NCBI RefSeq assembly: GCF_004365875.1
Contig: NZ_SODF01000001.1
Span: 992,001-1,056,000 of the forward strand
Reading direction: 5' to 3'
Source of the DNA: Kribbella kalugense
Lineage (GTDB): Bacteria > Actinomycetota > Actinomycetes > Propionibacteriales > Kribbellaceae
Length of the DNA: 64,000 bases
In this document: positions 1-9,310 of the stretch, in pieces
How positions within the stretch are numbered: the first letter of the stretch is position 1
How the letters are laid out: every line of letters begins with the position of its first letter
Translations under genes and position numbers: made by a program
Notes under the pieces: model-generated
What the model was told of the DNA's origin: nothing
The model's database searches: none
The model's input: the letters and a program-made list of their open reading frames with translations, nothing else

Positions 1-1395
1 CGGCTGGTCACGATGGCGACCACCGCGGTGGACCCGGGGTTCGTGTACGCCGTGGGACTGCGCCGACGGACGACGACGAAATCGGGATTCAACCTGAAGG
101 AGTTCGAGGGCGCGGGCGTGTGGCGGATCCCGTTCGACAACGTCCCCGACAACCTCGCCGCGATCCAGGGGACCGAGCAGCTGAACCCGGTCGGGCCGCT
201 CGCGATCGGTCTCGACGGAGCCGCCGTCGTCAGCTGCGGTACGCCGGGTTCGCCGGCCACGTCGTACAACCGTCTGCGCGTCATCAACATCTCCGCGAAC
301 GGGCCCACACTGGGGATCGAGATCGGGTTGCAGACCGACGGCACCGACGACCTCACAGTGCAGACTGTGAGGTCCTTGCTGCCGTTCAACCTGCAGTTGC
401 GGACGTTGGTGTACACGGTCAGTGGACGGGGTACCAGCCGCGCGCTGGTCGGGTTCAACTGCGCCGACGGTTCGCCGTTGCATACGGCGGTGTCCCTGGA
501 AGCGCTGAGCGGGACGATCTCGCTGGCGATGGTCGGCGGCCGGGTCGTGCTGGCCGGGAGTGACGACACGACCGCGATCGTGTACGACCCGAGCACGGGC
601 GCGCTGGTCGACGGTCTGCGGATCCCGGTGCAGGTGACACCGACGTCGATGACGATCGAGCCCACGCCGCTCAAGCTCGGGCCGTTCATCCTCCCGCCGC
701 GACGGCTCACGGTTCTCAACCTGGTGAGCAACTCGCTGACGGTCATCGACACCTCGATCATCGGCGGCACCACCTTCGATCTTGGGCCGCTCACGGCGTA
801 CCGCCGGAAGGCCGTCGAGGCGTTCGGCGACCTGGTCGGGGGCTTCACGCAGTACGTCAAGGACTGCGCCTTCGATCACTTCCTGGTCCGCCCACCGAAG
901 GCTCCACCGACGAAGGACCTCGATCTGGCCGCGGTCTCGATCCGGGGCGGCTCGGTCTACCGCGTCTGCAACTTCGCTCGCCGGCGCTACGTCAAGTCGT
1001 TCCCGACCGTCGGCTATTGGATGTCGCTGGTCCCGCTGCTGCCGTTCCTGCGCGAGCAGTTGGTCAAGTTCGCCTGCACGGTCCTCACGGACCGGTTCGC
1101 GGCGTACAGCACGGAAGACCACGACAACTCCACGGACCGGGTCCCGGCGTCGACCCTGCTCGGCTTCCTGGAAACCGTCCAGGGCGAGGATCCCCTCGCC
1201 CTCTTCCGGCAGGGCAAAGACAGCGTCACCCGCAGCGCCCGTCTGGCCCGCTCCGGCGAGTGGACGGAAGCCCGGAACACCCTCCGTCGCTCCACCCCAG
1301 CCGAACCCGCTCCGTCCGAGGACATCACCCAACTCCGCACCCGCCTGGAAGCCCTGGAAACCCAACTCGCAAACCTGCAGGGCGAGACAAAGTAG
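1..1395 (+). CDS. Hypothetical protein, probably 5'-truncated by the window edge
   Basis: The reading frame is open to the first base of the window. The first ATG is at 13 and has no convincing ribosome binding site in the 12 bases before it, so the true start may lie upstream. From that ATG the protein is 460 residues. The first 280 or so residues alternate short hydrophobic strands with turns (for example VYDPSTGALVDGL), which suggests a beta-rich or propeller-like fold, but I cannot name a family. The C-terminal 30 residues form a short heptad coiled coil (LRTRLEALETQLANLQ). No signal peptide or membrane segment is visible. The gene converges on the acyl-CoA dehydrogenase gene with only 12 bases between the stops. 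Function unknown. Confidence 0.7.
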   Translation, partial: RLVTMATTAVDPGFVYAVGLRRRTTTKSGFNLKEFEGAGVWRIPFDNVPDNLAAIQGTEQLNPVGPLAIGLDGAAVVSCGTPGSPATSYNRLRVINISANGPTLGIEIGLQTDGTDDLTVQTVRSLLPFNLQLRTLVYTVSGRGTSRALVGFNCADGSPLHTAVSLEALSGTISLAMVGGRVVLAGSDDTTAIVYDPSTGALVDGLRIPVQVTPTSMTIEPTPLKLGPFILPPRRLTVLNLVSNSLTVIDTSIIGGTTFDLGPLTAYRRKAVEAFGDLVGGFTQYVKDCAFDHFLVRPPKAPPTKDLDLAAVSIRGGSVYRVCNFARRRYVKSFPTVGYWMSLVPLLPFLREQLVKFACTVLTDRFAAYSTEDHDNSTDRVPASTLLGFLETVQGEDPLALFRQGKDSVTRSARLARSGEWTEARNTLRRSTPAEPAPSEDITQLRTRLEALETQLANLQGETK

Positions 1396-1407
1396 GGCGT
1401 CCGACGG

Positions 1408-2580
1408 TCAGTTGAAGTGGGCGCCTGGTTTGCGGTAGCCGCGGAGTAGGTCGCGGGAGATGATCAGTCGCTGCATTTCGTCGGTGCCTTCGAAGATGCG
1501 CCAGAGCCGGACCTCGCGGAACCAGCGCTCGATCGGGAGTTCTTTCGTGTAGCCCATCCCGCCGTGGATCTGGAGCACTCGGTCGGCGACCCGGTTGACG
1601 GTGTTCGTGCCGTAGAGCTTGGCGATCGCGCTGTCGTGCTGGGGCGGACGACCCTGATCGACCGACCAGGCGGCGTACAGGACGAGCCAGCGAGCGGCCT
1701 CGAGTTCGACCTCGGAGTCGGCGATCATCCACTGGATCGCCTGGTTGTCGCCGATCGGGTTGCCGAACGTCTGCCGCGTCGTCGCCTGCTCGATCGCCAA
1801 CTGGAGCAGGCGTTCGCAGGCACCGATCCCGCGTGCCGGGATGATGAACCGGCCCTTCATGATCCAGCGCATCGCCAGTTCGTACCCCTGGCCGATCTCG
1901 CCGAGGACGTGATCCTGCGGTACCCGTACGTCGTCGAAGTTGAGCGTTGCCGGGATCGCCTGGCCCATCGTGACGATCGGGTCAGAGGTCCAGCCGCGGT
2001 CGCGGTCGACCAGGAACGCGGTGAACCCGCCCTTCGAGCCCTTCTCGGCGTCGGTGACCGCGATGACGATCGCGAAGTCCGCCTCGTTTCCTCCGGTGAT
2101 GAAGGTCTTCTCGCCACGGATCACCCACTCGTCCCCGTCTTGGCGAGCGGTGGTCCGGATCGCCCGTGTGTCGGAGCCGGCGCCCGGCTCGGTGATCGCG
2201 AAACATGACTTGCGGTCACCCGAGATCGTCGGCAGCAGGTACTCCTCGCGCTGATCCTCGTTGCTCTCGTACAGGATGTTGTCGGCCTCGCCACCGAACG
2301 AGAACGGCACGAAGGTCCGCCCGAGTTCGCTGGTGATGAGCGCCTGGTCGACCGCGGACAGGTCCATCCCGCCGTACTCCTCGGGCGTACTCAACCCCCA
2401 GAACCCGAACGACTTCGCCTTCAGCCGGAGCTCCCTGATCACGTCGGGCTCGACTCCGGGCAGCCCTTCCCGCTCCCGCCTGAGCACGTCGTTCTCCAGC
2501 GGCATCAGCTCCTTGCGCACGAACTCTCGCGTCGTCTCACGAATCGCGCGCTGTTCCTCGCTGAGCGAGAAGTCGACCAT
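1408..2580 (-). CDS. Acyl-CoA dehydrogenase
   Basis: A 390-residue flavoprotein of the usual acyl-CoA dehydrogenase length, expected to oxidise an acyl-CoA to the 2,3-enoyl-CoA with FAD in the cytoplasm. The start is the ATG giving MVDFSLSEEQ, because a good GGAGGA ribosome binding site lies just before it; the frame is open further upstream but that part is out of character. Signatures seen are CFAITEPGAGSD (FAD/substrate signature 1), QIHGGMGYTKELPIERW (signature 2) and RIFEGTDEMQR, where the Glu of EGT is the expected catalytic base. It lies 38 bases downstream of the alpha/beta hydrolase gene on the same strand, so the two may be co-transcribed. Substrate chain length cannot be told from sequence. 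Confidence 0.93.
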   Translation of the reverse strand: MVDFSLSEEQRAIRETTREFVRKELMPLENDVLRREREGLPGVEPDVIRELRLKAKSFGFWGLSTPEEYGGMDLSAVDQALITSELGRTFVPFSFGGEADNILYESNEDQREEYLLPTISGDRKSCFAITEPGAGSDTRAIRTTARQDGDEWVIRGEKTFITGGNEADFAIVIAVTDAEKGSKGGFTAFLVDRDRGWTSDPIVTMGQAIPATLNFDDVRVPQDHVLGEIGQGYELAMRWIMKGRFIIPARGIGACERLLQLAIEQATTRQTFGNPIGDNQAIQWMIADSEVELEAARWLVLYAAWSVDQGRPPQHDSAIAKLYGTNTVNRVADRVLQIHGGMGYTKELPIERWFREVRLWRIFEGTDEMQRLIISRDLLRGYRKPGAHFN

Positions 2581-2618
2581 CGGTCCTCCATCAATCGGGT
2601 GCGCAACCACGGTAGGCG

Positions 2619-3554
2619 CTACGCACGACGTCCGGGAGGCGACAGTAGGTCGCCGCAGAATGAGCGGATGGCGCGGTTGACGATTCCGGGACGCTCCCAA
2701 GGCAGGAAGTGGCCGGCACCCTTGACCCAGAACGGGCCGACCGCTTCGGGGAGGGCGAGCGCGCACCGCTGTTCGACATGATCGCCGATGGTCACCTGGT
2801 CCTCGCCGATCAGCAGCAGGGTTTGTTGCCGAACCGGACGATCGAGCATCTCCGGTGCTGACAGTGGTCGAGTACCCATGACGACCTCGTAGTCCGCGAA
2901 GGATGCGCGCAGCCTGGCCGCGTCGCCGTACGGCTCGGTCAGGAATGCCAGGTCCTCGTCGCTGAAGGCGGCTGGCGGACACCACATGCGATGTCCGTAG
3001 AACTCAGCTATGTAACGCCGTCGCTGGTCGGGCGTGTCCAACTCGGCCACCAAAGCATCGGCGTCGTGTCCTTGGCGACGCTGGTAGTCGTAAACGGCGG
3101 GCTTCGGCCGGCTTGGTGGGATACCCGCTGCGGCGAATGCCTCAACCAGGTCGGGCATGGAGTCGTCTAGGATCACCAGCCGATCCACCCGGTCGGGATG
3201 ACGATTTGTCAGGTCGATAGCGATCATCGCGCCCAGGTCGTGCCCGGCGACGACCGCGCGTTCCCAGCCAAGGCTGTCGAAGAGAGCAGTCAGGTCCGTG
3301 TTGAACGCGTTGAGGTCGTAGAAGTCATCCGGCGCGAAGTCGGAGTCGCCGTACCCGCGCAGGTCCGGCGCGACGACGTCGAACCCGGCCTCCGCCAGCG
3401 GGCCGATGTTGTGCGACCAGATGCGACTCGTGCAGGGGAACCCGTGGATGAGTAGTAGCGGTACGCCGCCATCCCCACAACGCCGTACCGCCAGCCGGTG
3501 CCCGGGACTGACCTCGATTCTCACCGGGGCAACTACTTCAGCAGGAAGAACCAT
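2619..3554 (-). CDS. Alpha/beta hydrolase, epoxide hydrolase/dehalogenase type
   Basis: A 311-residue alpha/beta hydrolase. The oxyanion motif HGFP is near residue 38, the nucleophile elbow is GHDLGA with Asp in place of Ser, and a late His is in GAGHFLPWE. An Asp nucleophile is typical of epoxide hydrolases and haloalkane or haloacetate dehalogenases rather than esterases, so hydrolysis of an epoxide or C-halogen bond through a covalent ester is the likely chemistry. No signal peptide is seen, so it should be cytoplasmic. It sits just upstream of the acyl-CoA dehydrogenase gene in the same orientation, which hints at a small catabolic operon. The ATG at 3554 is the first good start; the natural substrate is unknown. 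Confidence 0.85.
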   Translation of the reverse strand: MVLPAEVVAPVRIEVSPGHRLAVRRCGDGGVPLLLIHGFPCTSRIWSHNIGPLAEAGFDVVAPDLRGYGDSDFAPDDFYDLNAFNTDLTALFDSLGWERAVVAGHDLGAMIAIDLTNRHPDRVDRLVILDDSMPDLVEAFAAAGIPPSRPKPAVYDYQRRQGHDADALVAELDTPDQRRRYIAEFYGHRMWCPPAAFSDEDLAFLTEPYGDAARLRASFADYEVVMGTRPLSAPEMLDRPVRQQTLLLIGEDQVTIGDHVEQRCALALPEAVGPFWVKGAGHFLPWERPGIVNRAIRSFCGDLLSPPGRRA

Positions 3555-3918
3555 GGACCCGTCCTACACCCCGGCCGGTTCGGTGCTGCGGTGAAATCCG
3601 GTGGTCCGACATCACCGATCCTCTTACGCTTGGATCGAAGTGAGCGCCGCCGCGAGATCGCGGCAGGCGCGTTGACGAGTGAGGGGAGCCCGGCCGTGCG
3701 TTACCGCGCCGCTGTGTGTGTTCCCCGGTCACGGTACGACGTGATCCTGGTGTCTTCGCGTGTCAGGTGCCGACTGCGCGGTCGGCTCCTGTCCGTGACG
3801 AACTGACCCAGCCTGTCCTGCCGGCGACTGCATTCTGAGCAGCCGCCGGGGGAGTGGCCGCGTCGTCCGCGAATTGCGCTGTCCCGATCCGGATCATCAT
3901 CCGAAAGGCCATCGGCCC
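3555..3918. other. Gene-free divergent region and leader of the EF-G paralogue
   Basis: 364 bases between the divergent hydrolase and EF-G-like genes. Reading frames here lack coding character. Its clearest structure is the hairpin at 3821-3849. It must hold the promoters of both neighbours, but I cannot name -35/-10 boxes with confidence. Confidence 0.5.
3821..3849 (+). promoter_or_regulatory. Leader hairpin upstream of the EF-G paralogue
   Basis: CCGGCG-A-CTGC, a 7-base loop, then GCAG-C-CGCCGG. This gives 10 base pairs with one A/C mismatch, ending 69 bases before the ATG of the EF-G-like gene. There is no U tract. It could be an attenuator or an mRNA-stability element; inference only. 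Confidence 0.45.
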
Positions 3919-5946
3919 ATGCGTACCAACCTTGACCACCTGCTGTCCCGGCTGCGCAACGTCGGAATTCTCGCCCACGTCGATGCGGGCAAGACCACTG
4001 TCACCGAACGGATCCTGTATCTCACCGGCACCATTCATAAGCGCGGTGAGGTCCACGACGGCACGACTGTCACCGACTTCGACTCGCAGGAGCGCGATCG
4101 CGGGATCACGATCTTCGCCGCGGCCGTGAGCTGCGACTGGGACGGGCACTCGATCAACCTGATCGACACCCCTGGCCACGTGGACTTCTCCGACGAGGTG
4201 GAGCGTTCGCTGCGGGTGCTTGACGGTGCCGTCGCACTGTTCGACGCCGTCGCGGGAGTCGAACCGCAGAGCGAGTCGGTCTGGCGCCAGGCCGATCGGC
4301 ACGGGGTCCCGCGGATCGCGTTCGTCAACAAGATGGACCGGCCCGGTGCAGACCTCGATGCAGCGGTGGACTCGATCCGTCAGCGGTTGCACGTGACCCC
4401 GCTGGTGGTCCAGTTGCCGATCGGAGAGGAGGCCGAGTTCAGCGGAGTCATCGACCTGATCAAGATGCGCGCGTACGTCTGGAACGACGGGTTGGTGGAG
4501 TGTCCGGTGCCAGATGCCCTTCTGGAGCGGGCGGTACGCCGACGCCGGCTGCTCGAGGAGACCGTCGCCGAGCTCCACCCGATCGCGCTGGACGAGTTCT
4601 ATGCGCGGTCAACGCTCTCGGCCGAGACACTGGCCGTTGTACTGCGGGACCTGTCCCTGTCTGGTACCGGCGTGGTGGTGCTGTGCGGGTCGGCGTACCG
4701 CAACCGTGGGATCGAGCCGCTGCTGGATGCCGTCATCGCCTACCTGCCTTCGCCGCAGGAGGTGCCGGCGGTGCAGGGCCTGTCGGACGGTGCGTTGCAG
4801 GAGCGGGTCGCCGACCCGGCGGCGCCGTTCGCGGCGCTCGTGTTCAAGGTCAGCTCGACCGCTACTGGTCGGCTGACGTACCTGCGGGTGTATTCGGGAA
4901 CGATTCGGAAGGGAGAAACAGTCGTGGACGCGGGCGTGGGACGCACTGAGCGGATCAGCCGGATCCTGCGAGTCCAGGCCGATCAGCACGTGGAGGTCCA
5001 CCAGGCGGTCGCCGGCGACATCGTCGCGGTCGTCGGGCCGAAGTCCGCCCGGAGCGGCGCCACCCTGTGCGCGCCGGCGGCTCCGTTGGTTCTCGAACCG
5101 GCGGCCGTGGCTGACCCGGTCGTCTCTGTGGCAGTCGAGGCCCGCAGGAGCACCGACACCGACCGGCTCGCATCGGCACTGACACGGCTGGTCGAGGAGG
5201 ACCCGTCGCTGACGGTTCGGACCGATTCCGAGACCGGTCAGACGCTGTTGTCAGGCATGGGTGAGCTGCACCTCGAGGTCGCGGCGGAGAAGGTACGCCG
5301 TACTCACGGGCTCGAAGTTGTCGTGGGTCGACCGCAGGTGACCTATCGCGAGACAGTCGGGCGCGGGGTGTCCGGGCTGGTGTACCGGCACGTCAAGCAG
5401 GACGGCGGTGCCGGCCAGTTCGCCCAGATCACTCTCGATGTGGAGCCGCTGGACGAAGACTTCGCGTTCCGGTCGGTCGTCGTTGGTGGCCGGGTGCCGC
5501 AGGAGTATGTCCGCGCAGTCGAGGCAGGCTGCCGGGATGCTCTGGCCGAGGGGCCGCTCGGCGGGCACCCGGTGACCGGGGTGCGGGTCACGCTGACGGA
5601 TGGAGCCACCCATCCGAAGGACTCCTCGGAGCTGGCGTTCCGTACGGCCGGCCGACTGGGACTGCGGGAAGCCCTCCGTGCCAGTGCGATGGTGCTCCTG
5701 GAACCGGTCGCTGAGGTCACGGCAACCGTGCCTGAGGATGCCATGGGCGGTGTGCTCGGCGACCTCGCCGCACGGCGTGGCCGGATTTCGGGTTCGACCG
5801 CGCGACAAGGCGCGATGGTGATCGTCGCCACCGTGCCACTGGCTGAATTGTTCGGCTATGCAACGCAGCTACGCAGCCGAACCCAGGGCCGCGGAACCTT
5901 CACCACCCGACCCACCGGCTACGTGCCCGCACCAACCGCGCGGTAG
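3919..5946 (+). CDS. EF-G-like translation factor GTPase
   Basis: 675 residues from the ATG giving [10 protein letters not shown]; the frame is open 15 codons further upstream but the GAAAGG-like site and family alignment favour 3919. GTPase motifs are G1 AHVDAGKTT (19-27), switch I RGITI (61-65), G3 DTPGH (83-87) and G4 NKMD (137-140). The rest follows the EF-G/ribosomal-protection layout (domains II-V), including the domain IV-like [12 protein letters not shown] region. It is shorter than housekeeping EF-G (about 700) and longer than TetM-type proteins (about 640). It is not linked to rpsL/rpsG/tuf, so it is a paralogue, not the main fusA. It may rescue or recycle ribosomes or protect them from an antibiotic; the sequence does not decide. 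A strong terminator follows. Confidence 0.85.
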   Translation: MRTNLDHLLSRLRNVGILAHVDAGKTTVTERILYLTGTIHKRGEVHDGTTVTDFDSQERDRGITIFAAAVSCDWDGHSINLIDTPGHVDFSDEVERSLRVLDGAVALFDAVAGVEPQSESVWRQADRHGVPRIAFVNKMDRPGADLDAAVDSIRQRLHVTPLVVQLPIGEEAEFSGVIDLIKMRAYVWNDGLVECPVPDALLERAVRRRRLLEETVAELHPIALDEFYARSTLSAETLAVVLRDLSLSGTGVVVLCGSAYRNRGIEPLLDAVIAYLPSPQEVPAVQGLSDGALQERVADPAAPFAALVFKVSSTATGRLTYLRVYSGTIRKGETVVDAGVGRTERISRILRVQADQHVEVHQAVAGDIVAVVGPKSARSGATLCAPAAPLVLEPAAVADPVVSVAVEARRSTDTDRLASALTRLVEEDPSLTVRTDSETGQTLLSGMGELHLEVAAEKVRRTHGLEVVVGRPQVTYRETVGRGVSGLVYRHVKQDGGAGQFAQITLDVEPLDEDFAFRSVVVGGRVPQEYVRAVEAGCRDALAEGPLGGHPVTGVRVTLTDGATHPKDSSELAFRTAGRLGLREALRASAMVLLEPVAEVTATVPEDAMGGVLGDLAARRGRISGSTARQGAMVIVATVPLAELFGYATQLRSRTQGRGTFTTRPTGYVPAPTAR

Positions 5947-5953
5947 TGCCGCG

Positions 5954-5987
5954 CCCCACAGTCCCGCCCGCAGGCGGGACTGTGGGG
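5954..5987 (+). terminator. Strong hairpin terminator after the EF-G paralogue
   Basis: A perfect 15-bp stem (CCCCACAGTCCCGCC pairing with its exact complement) with a 4-base loop begins 7 bases after the stop codon. It lacks a U tract, as is common for actinobacterial I-shaped terminators. Confidence 0.85.
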
Positions 5988-6005
5988 CCTCGGTCCGTGC
6001 GCGAG

Positions 6006-6017
6006 TGGTAAATACCA
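6006..6017. promoter_or_regulatory. GntR-type operator half of a pair, TGGTAAATACCA
   Basis: TGGTA-AA-TACCA is a near-perfect palindrome of the TGGTnnnnACCA kind bound by GntR/HutC regulators. It is the exact reverse complement of the second site at 6052-6063. It lies 197 bases before the GH16-like gene, and a GntR/HutC regulator gene lies just downstream. Confidence 0.65.
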
Positions 6018-6051
6018 TCTGGACCGCAAATAAATCGCTTCCGCCAATTGT

Positions 6052-6063
6052 TGGTATTTACCA
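6052..6063. promoter_or_regulatory. GntR-type operator, second site, TGGTATTTACCA
   Basis: Exact reverse complement of 6006-6017, 46 bases away start to start, in an AT-rich patch unusual for this DNA. Two sites in a promoter region suggest repression by the GntR/HutC protein encoded at 7233-7955. Confidence 0.65.
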
Positions 6064-6213
6064 GTGAGCAGGCACCGATCTCACGCTGAATGTGTTTATG
6101 CTGAGTCCATTCGAAAAGTTTGTCGGAACTCTTGCGGTTCACTCCGGTGGCATTCATGCTCGACCCGGACGCGGGCTTCCGCCCATCCTTGCCGCGAAGG
6201 AGACCGAAGAGCC

Positions 6214-7188
6214 ATGTCACGTCAGAGAACGACTATCTTCCTCGCCACCGCCGCGACGATCGCCTCGATGGTGAGCGGCGCCTCTGCTGCCGTCGGCTCG
6301 ACCGATCGGGCCGACCGCGGGTCGGGCAAGTGCGGCGTACTGTTCGACGACTTCCAGTACGCGTCGGCCACCGACCCTGCGCTCGGCGACCACGGCTGGA
6401 ACGCGCGGAGTGAAATGGGTGGCCCAGGCGTCCCCGGTACTGCCTGGCCGGCGAGCAACGTCTCCTTCGTCACGACCGGCGGCCAGAAGGTCGCTCAACT
6501 CAGGGCAGCGACGGACGGCACGGTCGCTGGTACGACCAACTCCGAGCTCCGCCGTACCACCATGAATCTGCGGAACGGCACCTATGCCACCCGCGTCCGG
6601 TACGCCGACACCCCGGCCACCGGAACGGACGGCGATCACATCAACGAGACCGCGTTCGCCATCGGCCCGACGAAGTTCGACTACGACCCGATCTACAGCG
6701 AGCTCGACTTCACCGAGTACCTGCCGAACGGAGGCTGGGGAGAGACAGGCCCGGTCAACTTCCAGACGAGCTGGCACACCTTCCGAGAGGACCCGTGGGA
6801 CGCGCGAACCGCGGAGAGCCGCCAGGACAGGTCGCTGAACGGCTGGCACACCTATGTCACCCAGGTAGGCAACGGCCACGCGAGGTACTACATCGACGGC
6901 AAGCTCACGGCCGACCACACCGTCGACCAGGACGGCAACACCGTTCTGCCGCGTCAGGACATGAGCATGAACTGGAACCTGTGGTTCATCGATCTGGACG
7001 GGCACCAGGGGACGTCGACAAGTGACTACCGCGAGCAGGTCGATTGGGCCTACTACGCCAAGAACGACACCGTCTCGCCCGCACAGGCCGACGCCCGCGT
7101 GGAGAAGTACCGCAAGCACGACACCACCTACCAGGACTCCTTGAGCAACACCGGGAGCTGCGAGAACTACCAGCCGCCGGAACACTGA
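6214..7188 (+). CDS. Secreted GH16-like glycoside hydrolase
   Basis: 324 residues starting at the ATG giving MSRQRTTIFL, preceded by GAAGGAG. Residues 1-26 form a Sec signal peptide (hydrophobic core, cleavage near ASA), so the protein is exported. The middle holds SELDFTEYLP, which fits the ExDxxE catalytic motif of GH16/concanavalin-like glucanases, followed by the LNGWHTYVTQVGNGHARYYIDG strand region seen in that fold. It should act on an extracellular beta-glucan or related polymer, but the substrate is not readable. A GntR/HutC regulator gene follows 44 bases later and paired GntR-type operators lie upstream, so expression probably responds to a sugar or its breakdown product. Confidence 0.78.
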   Translation: MSRQRTTIFLATAATIASMVSGASAAVGSTDRADRGSGKCGVLFDDFQYASATDPALGDHGWNARSEMGGPGVPGTAWPASNVSFVTTGGQKVAQLRAATDGTVAGTTNSELRRTTMNLRNGTYATRVRYADTPATGTDGDHINETAFAIGPTKFDYDPIYSELDFTEYLPNGGWGETGPVNFQTSWHTFREDPWDARTAESRQDRSLNGWHTYVTQVGNGHARYYIDGKLTADHTVDQDGNTVLPRQDMSMNWNLWFIDLDGHQGTSTSDYREQVDWAYYAKNDTVSPAQADARVEKYRKHDTTYQDSLSNTGSCENYQPPEH

Positions 7189-7232
7189 GCGCGTAACATA
7201 CGGACCTTCCGGCATAACTGAGGTGGGTCCTC

Positions 7233-7955
7233 GTGGTAGGCAGCCTGCGAAAACGCGATCGGGCCCGCGAGTACCTGCTCGGGCTGGTCGAGTCGCGAGC
7301 GGTCGGTCAGGCGATACCCTCCGAGCGCCAGCTGTCTGCCGAACTCGAGATCTCCCGACCTACCCTCCGAGCAGTGGTCGACGACTTGGTTCGCGATGGC
7401 TGGCTGGTGCGCGAGCACGGCCGCGGCATGTTCGTCGGTAGCCCCAAGGTCGCTCAACAGATCAGCGGCACCCATGGAGCGACCTACCCGACAGCACCGG
7501 GAACCTGGACCAGCAGGGTGCTCAGCCACGCCACGATCCAAGCCGGCACGTTGATCGGCAGCAGACTCCGGGTCACACCGAACACCGCCGTACTGCGGAT
7601 CGCCAGGCAACGCTTCGTCAACGGCGACCCGATCTGTCTGGAGACCATCCACGTGCTGCAGGAGCTCGTCCCCGAGTTCGACGTCCGGGTGATCGAGCAG
7701 AACTCGTTCTACGCGTTGCTCGAAGAACGCTACGGCGTGATCCCGACCGACGCCGAACAGACTCAGGGAGCAGCAGCGGCCGACGCCACCGAGTCCGCCC
7801 TGCTCGGCCTCGCATTAGAGGCTCCGATTCTGATCTTGGAGCGAACCACCCGCGACCAGCACGGCCGCAGGTTCGAGTTCACCCGCGCCGCCTACCGCGG
7901 CGACCGCTACCAAATCACGACCCACCTGAGTCTCTCCAAGTCGGCCGGCGAATAG
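7233..7955 (+). CDS. GntR/HutC-family transcriptional regulator
   Basis: 240 residues from a GTG start preceded by GAGGTGG. Residues 1-72 are a GntR winged helix (IPSERQLSAELEISRPTLRAVVDDL, then a wing ending in HGRGMFV). Residues 90-238 form a UTRA-type ligand domain, ending LERTTRDQHGRRFEFTRAAYRGDRYQ, typical of the HutC subgroup that senses sugar phosphates or similar small molecules. It follows the GH16-like gene in the same direction and the paired TGGTnnnnACCA sites lie upstream of that gene, so I infer that it represses the pair. The ligand is unknown. Confidence 0.9.
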   Translation: MVGSLRKRDRAREYLLGLVESRAVGQAIPSERQLSAELEISRPTLRAVVDDLVRDGWLVREHGRGMFVGSPKVAQQISGTHGATYPTAPGTWTSRVLSHATIQAGTLIGSRLRVTPNTAVLRIARQRFVNGDPICLETIHVLQELVPEFDVRVIEQNSFYALLEERYGVIPTDAEQTQGAAAADATESALLGLALEAPILILERTTRDQHGRRFEFTRAAYRGDRYQITTHLSLSKSAGE

Positions 7956-8068
7956 TTGTCCTTGCCTTGCACTGATCCTCGGCTCGTCGCCACCGGTGCT
8001 GCTCGGCAGGCGCGCCAGTCCTGCTCTATCGTCGGGGTGCTTCCGGACCGGCGAGAGGAGGGGTCGTG

Positions 8069-9310
8069 ATGGCTGACGTGTTTGCCGGGCGCTATGAGCT
8101 CATCGACCCGATCGGTGCAGGTGGCAACAGCATGGTCTGGCGCGCATGGGATCGTCGCCTGCGGCGGTTCTGCGCCGCGAAGGTGCTCCGGCAGCGTCAT
8201 GCGGGGTCCCTGCTCCGATTCGTTCGCGAGCAAGGGCTGCGGCTGGATCACCCACACGTTCTGAGTCCTTACAGCTGGGTGGCCGAGGACGATCAAGCTC
8301 TGCTGGCGATGGATCTGGTCGGCGGTGGTTCGGCGGACAACCTGGTCGCTGACTTCGGTGCGCTCCCGGAGCGCTACGCGGCCGAACTGTTGGCGCAACT
8401 GCTGGGCGCTCTCGACCAGGTCCACGCGGCCGGCCTGCTCCATCGGGACGTGAAGCCGGCGAATCTGCTGCTCGAGACCACCGGTACCGGACCTCCTGTA
8501 CTCCGGCTCAGCGACTTCGGCATTGCCCTGTGGCTGGGACAGCCGCGCCTCACTCAGGACGGAGCCGTGGTCGGTACGCCGGGGTATGTCGCGCCCGAGG
8601 CTCTTGCCGGCGAGCCCGCGTCGATCAGTCAGGACCTGTACGCCGCGGGCGTGACGGGCTGGCAATTCCTGACCGGGGAAGAACCTCCGCTCACCGGCCC
8701 ACCGCGGAGCCGGCCTGCGGACGCGGCCGACGACAGCGTCGTCTGGCAGGTCGTTGAGAGCCTGATGCAGCCCGAGGCTGCCAACCGGGCTCGTTCCGCC
8801 GAGGATGCACTGGCTGCGCTCGCACCTCTTCTGGCGCAACCATTGGAACTCCCGGCGTTGACGCCCGACGGGGAGCCGATCGAGGTCTTCGATCACCTGC
8901 CGCCACTGCCCGCACCGTACGCAACCCTTGCCGACCCGCCCGAAGCACTCGGCCACGCGGTACACCGCGAGGCGGGTACGCCGCCCTCGCAGATCCACCC
9001 GTTGGTTTCGGGGAAGCGGCGCATCGTCGTACTGGCCGCACTCACCGTGGCGGTCCTCGCGACGGCGACTCTCGTCGCGCTACTGACTCTCGATGGGCGA
9101 CCCGCGGGCCACGACTCGCCGCCGCCGAGTCAGCCGACTGTCCCGGAAACGATCAGCACCAGGCCTGTCACCCCAGCGCCCAACGCCGAAGCGAAGGTCG
9201 GGGGAACGTGCGGTTGGCAAGAGGCCGGCAATCTCGAGACAACCGCCGGCGGCACTCGGATCGTGTGCCGCCAGCAGGGTTCGTCGTACCGCTGGATCAA
9301 GGCCGGTTAG
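8069..9310 (+). CDS. Transmembrane Ser/Thr protein kinase
   Basis: 413 residues from the ATG; a GTG directly before it (8066) shares the good GAGAGGAGGGG site and is equally possible. Counting from that GTG, kinase landmarks are GAGGNS (17-22), Lys39, HRDVKPAN (126-133), DFG (150-152) and GTPGYVAPE, so the enzyme should be active. A single membrane segment lies at about 327-349, followed by a short extracellular tail with two Cys that could form a disulfide. This is the Hanks-type PknB-like layout, but without PASTA repeats. The gene runs tail to tail with a VWA protein gene, their 3' ends overlapping by 14 bases. Substrates unknown. Confidence 0.92.
   Translation: MADVFAGRYELIDPIGAGGNSMVWRAWDRRLRRFCAAKVLRQRHAGSLLRFVREQGLRLDHPHVLSPYSWVAEDDQALLAMDLVGGGSADNLVADFGALPERYAAELLAQLLGALDQVHAAGLLHRDVKPANLLLETTGTGPPVLRLSDFGIALWLGQPRLTQDGAVVGTPGYVAPEALAGEPASISQDLYAAGVTGWQFLTGEEPPLTGPPRSRPADAADDSVVWQVVESLMQPEAANRARSAEDALAALAPLLAQPLELPALTPDGEPIEVFDHLPPLPAPYATLADPPEALGHAVHREAGTPPSQIHPLVSGKRRIVVLAALTVAVLATATLVALLTLDGRPAGHDSPPPSQPTVPETISTRPVTPAPNAEAKVGGTCGWQEAGNLETTAGGTRIVCRQQGSSYRWIKAG

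Noticed and set aside
3874..5946. EF-G-like gene as a classical tetracycline resistance gene
   Set aside because: The G4 motif [10 protein letters not shown] and overall length are closer to EF-G than to TetM/OtrA, so a resistance label is not supported.
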